A stretch of 64,000 bases of DNA from Enterocloster asparagiformis. Its GTDB lineage: Bacteria > Bacillota > Clostridia > Lachnospirales > Lachnospiraceae. Within the stretch, counting starts at the first letter, position 1; each line of letters begins with the position of its first letter. The notes beneath the pieces were generated by a model, which did not search any database, was not told the DNA's origin, and saw nothing but the letters and a program-made list of their open reading frames with translations. Shown here in pieces: positions 35,162 through 43,954 of the stretch. Both the position numbers and the translations under genes were made by a program. The DNA lies in contig JAGZSY010000024.1 of assembly GCA_018380885.1 (NCBI GenBank), positions 1 to 64,000 of the forward strand. The letters are read 5' to 3'.

Positions 35162-36025
35162 CTAGGCAGTTACTTCCTGCGCGGACTTTGTCTCCCTTTG
35201 CAGGCTGTACCGGCGGACCGCTGAATCCATCATGAGCAGCAGCTCCAGAAAACTGCGGAAGCTGGCGTGCTCGCCCTTTTCCTTCCAGCAGGCCGTGCCC
35301 TGCCAGGTGCCGTTTTTCCAGAAGAGCACCCGCACCAGAAACGTCATGGGGCCGATGGCACCTCTGCACACGCTTCCCTGCCGCGGCGTAACAACCAGAC
35401 TATCCTCGCTGTCTGCCGGACGCCGGCCCAGCATCATCTCCAGATGCTCCATCAGCTCGAACTCATTTTCAAAAACAAACCTATCCTTTACCGCGGGGTT
35501 CGACACCTCGCCGGCAATGGTATTATTCCGGTAATTGCAGACCGCCACCTCGCACATCCTCTTTCCCAGCGGATCGGGCGCAGCGAGCGGCTGGCCCAGC
35601 ACGCGGTTGAATATGCGCATGAGCTCCATAAAGCTCTCAAAGGGATACACCGTCCCGGTCTCCTGATGGGTGATGCTGCCCTGCCATGTGGCATAATAGC
35701 GGAACTTTACATGCAGACGAAAGGTAGCCAGCTGGCCGCTGACCGGCTGAGGAATATCCACCGCCGTAAACGCCACCTCTTCCGCGCAGTTCTCCGCCTG
35801 TTTTCTCTGGAAGCTGCGCTCATCCACGCTCTTCATGGGATAGCGGTTCTCATCAAACAGACGGTTCAAAACAGAGGCCAGCTGCGTCAGGCTTTTAAAA
35901 GCCGCCGCCCCCTCCCTGCTCTCGTGGAATACCAGCCCTTCCATCCGTCTGTTGTCAAAGCGATTTACCGCGATTGTGTAAAACTTGTATGAATTAGGCA
36001 ATGCTCCTGTTCTCGCTACAGACAT
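35162..36025 (-). CDS. Duplicated-module protein of unknown function (WQG modules)
   Basis: A 287-residue protein with no signal peptide or membrane helix. I see four copies of a module of about 45 residues, arranged A-B-A-B: about 13-57, 99-143, 153-198 and 225-270. Each looks like two beta strands, a turn and an amphipathic helix ending in an F-x-(S)-x-x-(E/Q)-L pattern. B copies carry a Thr-Trp-Gln-Gly turn (ATWQGSI, GTWQGTA); A copies have an Asn-rich turn before Gly. I recall unnamed relatives in Lachnospiraceae. The start MSVARTG (36025) is chosen over an upstream ATG because AGGTGA precedes it. It is divergent from the SARP-like regulator and precedes the sortase gene. Confidence 0.65.
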   Translation of the reverse strand: MSVARTGALPNSYKFYTIAVNRFDNRRMEGLVFHESREGAAAFKSLTQLASVLNRLFDENRYPMKSVDERSFQRKQAENCAEEVAFTAVDIPQPVSGQLATFRLHVKFRYYATWQGSITHQETGTVYPFESFMELMRIFNRVLGQPLAAPDPLGKRMCEVAVCNYRNNTIAGEVSNPAVKDRFVFENEFELMEHLEMMLGRRPADSEDSLVVTPRQGSVCRGAIGPMTFLVRVLFWKNGTWQGTACWKEKGEHASFRSFLELLLMMDSAVRRYSLQRETKSAQEVTA

Positions 36026-36217
36026 CGATTCACCTGCTTTTCTCAATAAATTCTGCCATTATGTTCAATTCTAAATCATATTTCAGATTCAGTATAACAG
36101 ACAGCGGTTACAAACCGGTTACATTTCGCCGCCTTTTCATAAAATTTTGATAGACATTTTTCAATTAGATCGTTATACTGAATATATTGACAGATTGATA
36201 AAAGGAGACCCGACAGA

Positions 36218-37465
36218 ATGGAAACGTCCACTAATGATTCACGGCAAACTATATATATAAGAACGCTGGGCGGTTTTTCAATTACAGTGGACGGCAAAGA
36301 GATCAACGACAACAGTAACCAGTCCAAAAAGCCCTGGAGCCTGCTGGAATACCTGGTTGTATTCCAGAAAAAGGATATCAGCGTCAACGAATTGATTGAG
36401 ACAATCTGGCCGGATGACCCCGGAGCCAATCCCAGCGGAGCCTTAAAGACCCTGATGTTCCGCGCCCGCAAGCTGCTTGATCCCCTGGGCATACCTCCCC
36501 AGAGGCTGCTGGTCCAGCAGCGTGGAGCCTATTCCTGGACCCAGGATATTCCCACGGTCATGGATATCGACCAGTTCGAGGCCGTGTGCAACCAGGTTCT
36601 GGGCTACAGCGGCGAGGCGAAGGATCCCGACCAGCTGTTGGCCATGTGCATGAAGGGCCTGGACCTCTACAAGGGCGATTTTCTCCCCAAATCGGAGTAT
36701 GAGTCCTGGGTCATTCCCATCAGCACCTACTACCACTCCCTCTACCAGAAGCTGGTTTACAAGACCATCGATCTTCTGATGGCCCGCGAGGATTACGGGG
36801 CGATCACCTCGGTGTGCCAGACGGCTATCGGCATCGAACCCTTTGACGAGCAGTTCCATTACTACCTGGTCTATTCCTTATATAAAGACAATCACACCAG
36901 CCAGGCGGTGGATCACTACAACCACACCCTGGACCTGTTTTACAATGAATTTTCCATCTCCCCCTCCGAGCATTTCAAGGAGCTCTACAAGACGATCCGC
37001 AGCAAGGAGCAGGGGATCAACACCAATCTGGACTCCATCCAGGAAGCGCTGCGGGAGGAGGCCAGCAACGGCGCGTTCTACTGCGAGTATCCTGTTTTCC
37101 GGGACTTATACCAGTTAGAGCGGCGGGCCATTGAGCGAACCGGGGACTCCATTTACCTGTGCCTGCTGACGCTTGTGGATCTGGACGGCCAAGTTCCCAA
37201 GCTGACCGTTTTAAACAGGGCCATGGACCATCTAAACGCCGCCATCCGCAATTCCCTGCGCTGCAGCGACGTCTACACCCGCTACAGCGTGAGCCAGTAC
37301 ATCATTCTCCTGCCCACCGTGACGGCGGAAAAGGGCGAGATGGTGTTGAAGCGGATCATCGGCAATTTCCACCGGCAGTACAACCGCCGCGACCTCACCG
37401 TGGAGTACCGGCTGCAGCCCGTCCTTCCCTGGGAGCGCAAGATAGAGCCTGACGCGGCTCTCTGA
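36218..37465 (+). CDS. SARP-like regulator with BTAD and degenerate GGDEF domain
   Basis: A 415-residue cytoplasmic regulator. Residues about 12-105 form an OmpR-type winged helix (IRTLGGFSITVDGKEI at the start, SGALKTLMFRARKLL as the recognition part). Residues about 115-265 are the helical BTAD repeat region (DIDQFEAVCNQVLG..., DEQFHYYLVYSLYKD). Residues about 290-405 fold like a GGDEF domain, but the active site reads RYSVSQYIILLP where RxGGDEF is expected, so no cyclase activity is likely. It may sense a nucleotide or act as a dimer module. The start follows AAAGGAG. It is divergent from the duplicated-module gene, a likely target. Confidence 0.75.
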   Translation: METSTNDSRQTIYIRTLGGFSITVDGKEINDNSNQSKKPWSLLEYLVVFQKKDISVNELIETIWPDDPGANPSGALKTLMFRARKLLDPLGIPPQRLLVQQRGAYSWTQDIPTVMDIDQFEAVCNQVLGYSGEAKDPDQLLAMCMKGLDLYKGDFLPKSEYESWVIPISTYYHSLYQKLVYKTIDLLMAREDYGAITSVCQTAIGIEPFDEQFHYYLVYSLYKDNHTSQAVDHYNHTLDLFYNEFSISPSEHFKELYKTIRSKEQGINTNLDSIQEALREEASNGAFYCEYPVFRDLYQLERRAIERTGDSIYLCLLTLVDLDGQVPKLTVLNRAMDHLNAAIRNSLRCSDVYTRYSVSQYIILLPTVTAEKGEMVLKRIIGNFHRQYNRRDLTVEYRLQPVLPWERKIEPDAAL

Positions 37466-37491
37466 AGCAAAAACTTTTAACCTGGATATGA

Positions 37492-37540
37492 GAAAGTCCG
37501 ATGAGACCAGAATCTGGTTTCACCGGACTTCTTTTGTTTT
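37492..37540. terminator. Bidirectional terminator between SARP and MATE genes
   Basis: AAGTCCG (37494-37500) and CGGACTT (37524-37530) enclose an inner GACCAG/CTGGTT stem, with CTTTTGTTTT on the plus side and A-rich bases on the other. Confidence 0.7.
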
Positions 37541-37548
37541 ATGCTGTT

Positions 37549-38922
37549 TTATGCCGCGCCCGCATTCCGGCCGGCGAACATGCGCCGGAGCTGCCTCATC
37601 ACATAGCCGTAGGCCGGGATCAGAAACAGGTCCGCCGCAATCCAGGCCACGGGGCTGGCGTAGCACACCGCGATGTACCCGAACAAGGGCACCAGCACAA
37701 AGCCCACAAAGGAGCGGGCGAACATCTCGCAGACGCCCGCCAGAATCGCGAACTTGGAGAATCCCATACCCTGGATCAAAAAACGCATCACGTTGACAAA
37801 CACCAGGGGGATAAACAGCGCCCCGTTGACCAGCAGGAACATCCTGGTGTTGCGCAGCAGCTCCACCTCCCCACGGTCCACAAAGAGCAGCGTGATCTGG
37901 TCCCCGAAGGCGTACAGCGCCGCCAGCGCGATTACGGCGTAGGAGATGCCCAGAACCAGGCAGGCCTTCATGCCCGGGGCGATGCGCTCCAGCTTGCCGG
38001 CGCCCACGTTCTGGCCGCCGTAGGTGGCGATGGTGGACCCCAGGGCGTCGAAGGGACAGCTGAGGAAAATAATGATCTTGCTGCCCGCCGTAACCGCAGC
38101 CACTGCCATGGAGCCCAGGGAATTTACAGCGGTCTGCAAAATCACGCTTCCGATGGCGGTGATGGAGTATTGCAGTCCCATGGGGATTCCCATTCCGCAG
38201 AGAATCTTCATATAATCCTTCCGGGGCTTCCACTCGTCCCCCTGCATTTTCAGGATCGTGAACTTTTTCCGCATATAGAACAGGCACAGCAGGCCGGACA
38301 CCGCCTGGGCGGTGATGGTGGCCCACCCGGCTCCCTCCACTCCCATCTTCAGCACCAGAATGGTGAAGAAGTCCAGTGCCACGTTGAGCACGGAGGAGAA
38401 CAGCAGAAACACCAGGGGCGTGGTGCTGTCGCCCAGAGAGCGGATGGTGCAGGACAGCAGGTTGTATAAGTAGGTGGCCGGGATCCCCAGAAAGATCACA
38501 AATATATAGCGGTGGGCCCCGTCGAAAATATCGGCCGGCGTATCCATCAGCACCAGGATATCCCGGCACAGCACGCAGACCGCCACGGTCATCACGGCTG
38601 AGAATATAATCGCCAGCCAGCCGCTGTTGGCCACAAAGCGCCGCAGGGCGCTCTCATTTTTCTCACCGAACTTCTGAGCCACCGGGATGGCAAAACCGCT
38701 GCACACCCCCAGGCAAAAGCCGATGATCATAAAATTGATGGAGCCGGTGGCGCCAACGGCCGCCAGCGCCCGGACCCCCAGACATTTTCCTACAATGATC
38801 GTGTCCGCCATGTTGTAGAGCTGCTGAAACAGCAGCCCGAACACCATGGGCACGAAAAAGCCCCAGATCAGCTTCATGGGGCTGCCCTCGGTCATATCCC
38901 GGGTGCCTGCGCCTTTCGCCAT
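37549..38922 (-). CDS. MATE-family multidrug/metabolite exporter
   Basis: A 457-residue membrane antiporter with about twelve helices in two halves. The N-terminal half starts with GSPMKLIWGFFVPMVFGLLF and has LYNMADTIIVGKCLG, the typical MATE first-helix block. The second half repeats this pattern (CGMGIPMGLQYSITAIGSVIL). The start at MAKGAGTRD (38922) is preferred over a longer frame to 38997 lacking a ribosome site. Substrate unknown. It lies convergent with the SARP-like gene. Confidence 0.88.
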   Translation of the reverse strand: MAKGAGTRDMTEGSPMKLIWGFFVPMVFGLLFQQLYNMADTIIVGKCLGVRALAAVGATGSINFMIIGFCLGVCSGFAIPVAQKFGEKNESALRRFVANSGWLAIIFSAVMTVAVCVLCRDILVLMDTPADIFDGAHRYIFVIFLGIPATYLYNLLSCTIRSLGDSTTPLVFLLFSSVLNVALDFFTILVLKMGVEGAGWATITAQAVSGLLCLFYMRKKFTILKMQGDEWKPRKDYMKILCGMGIPMGLQYSITAIGSVILQTAVNSLGSMAVAAVTAGSKIIIFLSCPFDALGSTIATYGGQNVGAGKLERIAPGMKACLVLGISYAVIALAALYAFGDQITLLFVDRGEVELLRNTRMFLLVNGALFIPLVFVNVMRFLIQGMGFSKFAILAGVCEMFARSFVGFVLVPLFGYIAVCYASPVAWIAADLFLIPAYGYVMRQLRRMFAGRNAGAA

Positions 38923-39103
38923 TTTCCTTGTCCTCGCTTCCGTATGGGTTCGATTCGTCGAAGTGACGGTTCCGCCAAGCCGGCGGACCGTTACCAATAG
39001 ATACTAAATTTACTCTGAACCAGCGGATTTCGCAAGTAGAAAATATGGGCCGTCACCGGGATTTCCTCCGGCATTATCCACAATAAACCGCAGAGGGAGG
39101 CCT

Positions 39104-39784
39104 TTAATCCACAACCTCTATGCGCTCAATCACCGGCTGATCCTCCTTGGCTACCGTGCCGTTGCCATCCTGCACCGGCGTGTCCTCACAGAGCTTGTCC
39201 ACCACGTCCATCCCCTCGGTGACATAGCCGAAGGCCGCATACTGGCCGTCCAGACGGGTGCTGTCCTGGTGCACGATAAAGAACTGGGAGCTGGCGCTGT
39301 CCGGGTACTGGGAGCGGGCCATGGAGATGGCTCCGCGGGTGTGCTTTAAGGGGTTGTTCACGCCGTTGGCGGAAAACTCGCCCTTGATCATCTCATCAGA
39401 ACCGCCCATGCCGGTGCCCTGGGGGTCTCCGCCCTGGATCATGAAGCCGCTTATAATGCGGTGGAAGGTCAGCCCGTCGTAGAAGCCGTCGCCTGCCAGC
39501 TTTAAGAAGTTGGTCACGCTGATGGGCGCCTCGTCCCCGTATAGCTCCACGGAAATGGTGCCGTAGTCCTTAACCTCGATCTTCACGTGGTGACGGCCCG
39601 TGGCGAGCTCCACCGCCTCCGTCTCGGCCTCCGTCTCCTTCTCCTGTCCGTCCGCCTTCACGGTCTCCTGGGCGGCGGAGGTCTCCGTCTGGGTGGTTTT
39701 CTGCGCCTCCCCATTCCGGCTGCAGCCCGCCAAAACCGCCGCGGCCATGGCGGCGGCCAGTAACGTATACGTCATTTTTCTCAT
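39104..39784 (-). CDS. Cyclophilin-type peptidyl-prolyl isomerase lipoprotein
   Basis: A protein of about 226 residues that helps fold exported proteins at the outer face of the membrane. The signal peptide ends in a lipobox (AVLAGC). A Thr/Glu-rich linker (about 25-60) leads to the cyclophilin domain with FHRIISGFMIQGGDPQGTG and SQFFIVHQD. The active-site Arg in FHR is present. ATG at 39784 is ten bases from AAAGGA; a TTG two codons earlier is the alternative. Single gene. Confidence 0.9.
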   Translation of the reverse strand: MRKMTYTLLAAAMAAAVLAGCSRNGEAQKTTQTETSAAQETVKADGQEKETEAETEAVELATGRHHVKIEVKDYGTISVELYGDEAPISVTNFLKLAGDGFYDGLTFHRIISGFMIQGGDPQGTGMGGSDEMIKGEFSANGVNNPLKHTRGAISMARSQYPDSASSQFFIVHQDSTRLDGQYAAFGYVTEGMDVVDKLCEDTPVQDGNGTVAKEDQPVIERIEVVD

Positions 39785-39957
39785 GTCCAATCATTCCTTT
39801 TCTTTTAGATTCAAGTTGATAATTCCCGCGGCAAAAGCCGCAGACCCTATTGTACCACCGCCCCTCACAAACCGTAAAGTACTTTATTATTTTTCCATGA
39901 AACGACAAGTTTTTTATTAATATTTTTCTAATTTTTCTTACGGTTGCGCCGGGCGGC

Positions 39958-39986
39958 TTTACATTTTGGGACGGTGCGGATAGTAT
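39958..39986 (+). promoter_or_regulatory. Promoter of the 40012-41741 operon
   Basis: TTTACA (39958-39963), a 17-bp spacer and TAGTAT (39981-39986), 25 bases before the start codon. Confidence 0.55.
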
Positions 39987-40011
39987 ACAGTGTATAAAGG
40001 GAGGAATGATT

Positions 40012-40320
40012 ATGTTACTGTTAAATACCGTATTGATGCGCCTGGCGGACCAGAGGCGCAACCTGTTCCGGCTGCTGATCGCCAGCTGGCTCATGACCAA
40101 CACCATGTGCCTGCTCATGAACAGCTCCGCCATTTTCACGCTTGATTTTGTGCGGCAGATTTCTCTGAGAAGTTATTTCGGCCTCTGGGCCGGAATCTAC
40201 GCCTGCCTGGCGTTTCTGCTCCTTCTGCCCGCCAGGGCCAGACGCTTCTGCTTTCCCCTGGCCCCCAGCGTGGCCATGTACGTAGCGGCCCTGATGATCA
40301 AGGGGGCGCTGGTGTCATGA
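40012..40320 (+). CDS. Small membrane protein, 102 aa
   Basis: A 102-residue protein with two to three hydrophobic helices (about 20-45, 55-78 and 82-100) and a basic end between them (LPARARRFCFP). ATG at 40012 is seven bases after GGAGG; the earlier in-frame ATG is too close. Its stop overlaps the start of the DUF2079 gene by four bases (ATGA), so the two are translationally coupled and may form a complex. No known domain. Confidence 0.7.
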   Translation: MLLLNTVLMRLADQRRNLFRLLIASWLMTNTMCLLMNSSAIFTLDFVRQISLRSYFGLWAGIYACLAFLLLLPARARRFCFPLAPSVAMYVAALMIKGALVS

Positions 40321-41741
40321 GGCCGCGGCTGGAGAGGCTGGCTTCCGGGCCGGGGCTGTGGATTGTGCTGGGTGCGGCGGCCTTTCTCTGGTTTGCCTTC
40401 ACCGCCTCCATGACGGTGCTGCGCTACCGGCTCAACTATTCCCCTGCCTACGATTTTGGGATTTTCTCCCAAATGTACTATTACCTGGACAAATGCCTGC
40501 AGCCCCTGACCACCTGCGAGCGGGACGGACTTCTGTCCCACTTCGCCGTGCATCTGTCCCCCATCTTCTACGCGCTGCTGCCGTTTTACAAGCTGGTCCC
40601 GCGGCCGGAGACCCTGTTGGTCCTCCAGGCCCTGCTGGTGATCAGCGGCCTTATCCCCCTGTGCCTGTTGGCCGGGGCTTTAAAATGCACCCGCCTGCAG
40701 ACTTTGTGCTTCGGCCTTGTCTACTGCGCCTATCCCGCGTTTATGGGCGGCTGCTTTTACGATTTTCACGAGAACAAGTTTCTCACGGTGATCGTCCTCT
40801 GGGTCATGTACTTTATGGAGACGCGGCGTTTTAAGTCCATGCTGGCCGGCCTGGCGCTGCTGCTTTTAGTCAAGGAGGACGCGCCCGTGTACGCGGCCTG
40901 CATCGGTCTTTACCTTTTTTTGGAAAAACGCCGTTACCGGCTGGGTATGCTGGTGTTTACCGCCTCCTGCCTGTACTTTGTCGCGGCCCTGTGGTACATC
41001 AACCGGTTTGGGGACGGCGCCATGATCAACCGGTTCGACAATTACATCTCCGACAAGCGCCTGGGGCTGGTGAGCATGTTCAAGACCATTCTGGTCAATC
41101 CCGCCTATGTGCTGTCCCAGATCGCGGTAAAGGACAAGATACTCTTTTTTCTGGAAATGCTGCTTCCCCTGGGCTTCCTGCCACTGATGACAAACAGGTG
41201 GCAGCGGTGGGCGCTGCTGATCCCCTTTGTGCTGATCAACCTGATGTCCAATTACAAATACCAGCACTCCATTTTTTTCCAGTACACCTACGGCACCGGC
41301 GCCCTGCTCTTCTACCTGGCCATGGTCAACCTGCAAAGCCTGAACAGGGGCGTGGCCTGGCACAGGGAGCTGGCGCCGCAGCTTCTGGCCGCCGGGCTGG
41401 TGTGCGCCCTGGCTATCACCGCCACGGTGACGGCCTCCAAGTCCAAATACATCCGGCTCTACGACCGCCATCACCTGAAGGCGGCCCAGGCCCGGGAGCT
41501 TTTGGCTGAAATTCCGGAGAACGCCCCGGTCCGCTCCTCCACCTTCTTTGTCCCTCAGCTGTCCATGCGGGATGAAATCTATCTGCTGGACAGCGCGCAT
41601 CCGGCCCGGTACGCGGTGGTGGACCTGCGCAAGGGCTATGAGAAGGATCTGGAGGCCGAGCTGGCGCGGCTGGAGGACACCGGCTTCCGGGAAATGGGGC
41701 GGGTGGACAACTATGTGGCGGTATTCGAAGCTCCGCGGTGA
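40317..41741 (+). CDS. DUF2079 polytopic membrane protein
   Basis: A 474-residue protein with about ten membrane helices and a C-terminal soluble part (about 395-474). Residues about 45-60 (SPAYDFGIFSQMYYYL) and 80-90 (HFAVHLSPIFYALLP) are characteristic of DUF2079, a family with a GT-C glycosyltransferase-like layout; the Asp-Phe-Gly near the first loop would be the catalytic region. A lipid-linked sugar transfer is possible but not shown. Coupled to the 102-aa gene and followed by a strong terminator. Confidence 0.8.
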   Translation: MRPRLERLASGPGLWIVLGAAAFLWFAFTASMTVLRYRLNYSPAYDFGIFSQMYYYLDKCLQPLTTCERDGLLSHFAVHLSPIFYALLPFYKLVPRPETLLVLQALLVISGLIPLCLLAGALKCTRLQTLCFGLVYCAYPAFMGGCFYDFHENKFLTVIVLWVMYFMETRRFKSMLAGLALLLLVKEDAPVYAACIGLYLFLEKRRYRLGMLVFTASCLYFVAALWYINRFGDGAMINRFDNYISDKRLGLVSMFKTILVNPAYVLSQIAVKDKILFFLEMLLPLGFLPLMTNRWQRWALLIPFVLINLMSNYKYQHSIFFQYTYGTGALLFYLAMVNLQSLNRGVAWHRELAPQLLAAGLVCALAITATVTASKSKYIRLYDRHHLKAAQARELLAEIPENAPVRSSTFFVPQLSMRDEIYLLDSAHPARYAVVDLRKGYEKDLEAELARLEDTGFREMGRVDNYVAVFEAPR

Positions 41742-41803
41742 GCAGCCCCAGAGCCGGCGACGACGTCCCACAGGATATGAAACAGCGTACCGAAACGCGC
41801 GCA

Positions 41804-41843
41804 ATGGCGGCGGCTTTCCCGGTTGGAGGAAAGCCGCCGCCAT
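41804..41843. terminator. Perfect 16-bp bidirectional hairpin
   Basis: ATGGCGGCGGCTTTCC and GGAAAGCCGCCGCCAT pair perfectly around 8 bases, between the convergent DUF2079 and cytX genes. T-runs are short, so its strength rests on the stem. Confidence 0.65.
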
Positions 41844-41873
41844 ATCTATTTCCTGTCAGTCCATGACAGCGCT

Positions 41874-43076
41874 TTAATTTTCCGCCGCAGGGGCCGGCGC
41901 CATCAGCTTTACCGCCTGGTGGTACGCCAGGCACATCATGATGGTGATCGCCATATCCGGCAGCGTGTTGCCCACCGGGGTGTCCACCCGCATAAGCAGG
42001 CGGTAGGCGACAAAGCCCAGGCACCAGATCACCAGGTTTGGCACGCAGAAGGCGGTCCCCTTCCGGTCCGCTTTCAGGAAGAAATAATCCGCGATCTGGA
42101 TGGCGATCATGGGCGCGAACACGGACCCGATCAGGTAGAGAAAGTCCGTGATGTTGTCCATCGGGTAAATGACCGCAGCGGCTGTGCCGATCACGGTCAC
42201 CGCGGCGGCGGCCCATTTTTCCCTGACGGAGGCGCTGATGGACACGCTGGACACGCCGGCGGAGTAAGCGTCCAAAAACGTGGTGGTCACGGTGGACAGG
42301 ATAATGATGAGAAGCCCCGCCATGCCCAGCCCTGCCTTTACCATAATCTGGGAGATATCCGTAACCCCGGTGAAGATGGCCGCCCCCATGCCGATCACGT
42401 ACATCCAGACGCTCACCAGCCCGTAGACAGCCGCGCTGGCCGCGGTTGCGGCAAGGGGCTTCTCAGCCTCCCTGGTATAGTCGCTGATCAACGGCAGCCA
42501 GGACAGCGGCATAGCCACGGAAAGCTCCACCGCAGCCCCGAAGCTCATGGCCTCCTCTCCCCCGGCCGCCGCTCCCGCGCCGCCGCCGAAAAAGATCACC
42601 TTGCACAGAATCAGCGTCAGGACGAACAGCGCGGCCATGGCTGCCGTGTTAATTTTTCCCAGATTCTGTATGCCAACCAGAATCCAGACCAGAATCAGGC
42701 CGCCGATCACCAGGCACCACACCGGCCGGCCGATGTTCAGCACGCCCCCGGCGGCTAAGGCCCCGTCGTAGATCATGATGGCGGTCCAGCCCAAAAGCTG
42801 AAGCACATTCAGGGTGGAAAACAGAAGGCTGCCCTTCTCGCCAAAGCTCATTTTCACGGTCTCCATGGCGCTGCGCCGTGTGAAACCGCCGATGAGGCCG
42901 GACAGAAACAGCAGCCCGCAGCCGATTACGTGGCCCAGCAGGATCGCCGCCAGGCCCTTGGCCAGGCCCAGGGGCGCCAGGTACGTGCCTGTGAGGATTT
43001 CCGCAATGGACACCCCGGCGCCGAACCAAATCAGGCCGTTGCTGAATATGGAAGTTCCTTTTTTCTTCTCTTTCAT
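41874..43076 (-). CDS. cytX: Hydroxymethylpyrimidine/thiamine-precursor transporter CytX
   Basis: A 400-residue permease of the nucleobase-cation-symport-1 group. About twelve helices; the N-terminus (WFGAGVSIAEILTGTYLAPLG) and the SWLPLISDYTR motif match CytX. Relatives import the thiamine pyrimidine (HMP). It is the last gene of the TPP-riboswitch operon, 13 bases after thiD, which phosphorylates HMP. The start follows GAGGAGG. Together they allow pyrimidine salvage. Confidence 0.88.
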   Translation of the reverse strand: MKEKKKGTSIFSNGLIWFGAGVSIAEILTGTYLAPLGLAKGLAAILLGHVIGCGLLFLSGLIGGFTRRSAMETVKMSFGEKGSLLFSTLNVLQLLGWTAIMIYDGALAAGGVLNIGRPVWCLVIGGLILVWILVGIQNLGKINTAAMAALFVLTLILCKVIFFGGGAGAAAGGEEAMSFGAAVELSVAMPLSWLPLISDYTREAEKPLAATAASAAVYGLVSVWMYVIGMGAAIFTGVTDISQIMVKAGLGMAGLLIIILSTVTTTFLDAYSAGVSSVSISASVREKWAAAAVTVIGTAAAVIYPMDNITDFLYLIGSVFAPMIAIQIADYFFLKADRKGTAFCVPNLVIWCLGFVAYRLLMRVDTPVGNTLPDMAITIMMCLAYHQAVKLMAPAPAAEN

Positions 43077-43088
43077 CGCCCGGCCTCC

Positions 43089-43880
43089 TCAATATTCGCC
43101 GCGGATGGCGAATGCGTGATTCATGGGGCCGCTGCCCTTGCCCAGGTCCAGCATATCGGACAGCGCCAGGGACAGATAGCGCTTGGCCCCCTCCACCGCC
43201 GTGTCCAGGTCCAGGCCCTTGGCCAGGTTGCAGGCGATGGCGCTGGACAGGGTACAGCCGGTTCCGTGGGTGTTGGGGTTGTCGATGCGCTTCCCGTAAA
43301 ACCATTTACACCGGCCGCCGTCGTACAGCAGGTCGTTGGCGTCGTTCAGATTATGGCCGCCCTTGACCAGCACGGCGCAGCCGTATGTATCCCCGATCGC
43401 GGCGGCGGCCTTCTCCATATCCCTGTCACTGCTGACGGTCATTCCCGAGAGCACCTCAGCCTCAGGAATGTTGGGCGTCAGCACCGCGGCCATGGGCAGC
43501 AGCTTTTCCTTCAGCATGCCCACGGCCTCCTCGCTGATCAGGCGGGCGCCGCTGGTTGCCACCATCACCGGGTCCACCACAATGTTCCTGGCCCCGTAGT
43601 AAGCCAGCCGCTCTGCGATCACCCCGATCAGGCGGCCGGACGAAACCATACCGATTTTTACTGCATCCGGACGGATATCTGTAAAAATATCATCCAGCTG
43701 TTCCGATAAAAACTCTGGAGTTACCTCCATAATCCCTGTTACGCCGGTCGTATTCTGTGCAGTCAGGGCCGTGACCGCGCTCATGGCATATACCCCGTGA
43801 GCGGTCATGGTCTTGATATCTGCCTGGATGCCGGCGCCTCCGCTGGAATCGCTCCCAGCGATTGTTAATGCTGTGTTCAT
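43089..43880 (-). CDS. thiD: Hydroxymethylpyrimidine(-phosphate) kinase
   Basis: A 263-residue ribokinase-fold enzyme that phosphorylates HMP and then HMP-P to HMP-PP for thiamine synthesis. The start MNTALTIAGSDSSGGAGIQAD is the family hallmark, and the C-terminal anion-hole motif HGTGCTLSSAIACNL is intact. Full length. The start follows AAGGGAG. Operon with cytX and the HAD, thiE and thiM genes. Confidence 0.94.
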   Translation of the reverse strand: MNTALTIAGSDSSGGAGIQADIKTMTAHGVYAMSAVTALTAQNTTGVTGIMEVTPEFLSEQLDDIFTDIRPDAVKIGMVSSGRLIGVIAERLAYYGARNIVVDPVMVATSGARLISEEAVGMLKEKLLPMAAVLTPNIPEAEVLSGMTVSSDRDMEKAAAAIGDTYGCAVLVKGGHNLNDANDLLYDGGRCKWFYGKRIDNPNTHGTGCTLSSAIACNLAKGLDLDTAVEGAKRYLSLALSDMLDLGKGSGPMNHAFAIRGEY

Positions 43881-43954
43881 TTTTGTTCTCCCTTCGCATT
43901 AATTTTGTTAGGCGACAGAAGGTGGTGCCCCCGGTCTGCCGCCGGTCTTGTTTT

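Noticed and set aside
41823..42758. A plus-strand frame opposite cytX
   Set aside because: His- and Gly-rich shadow of a membrane protein gene; no ribosome site or family motif.
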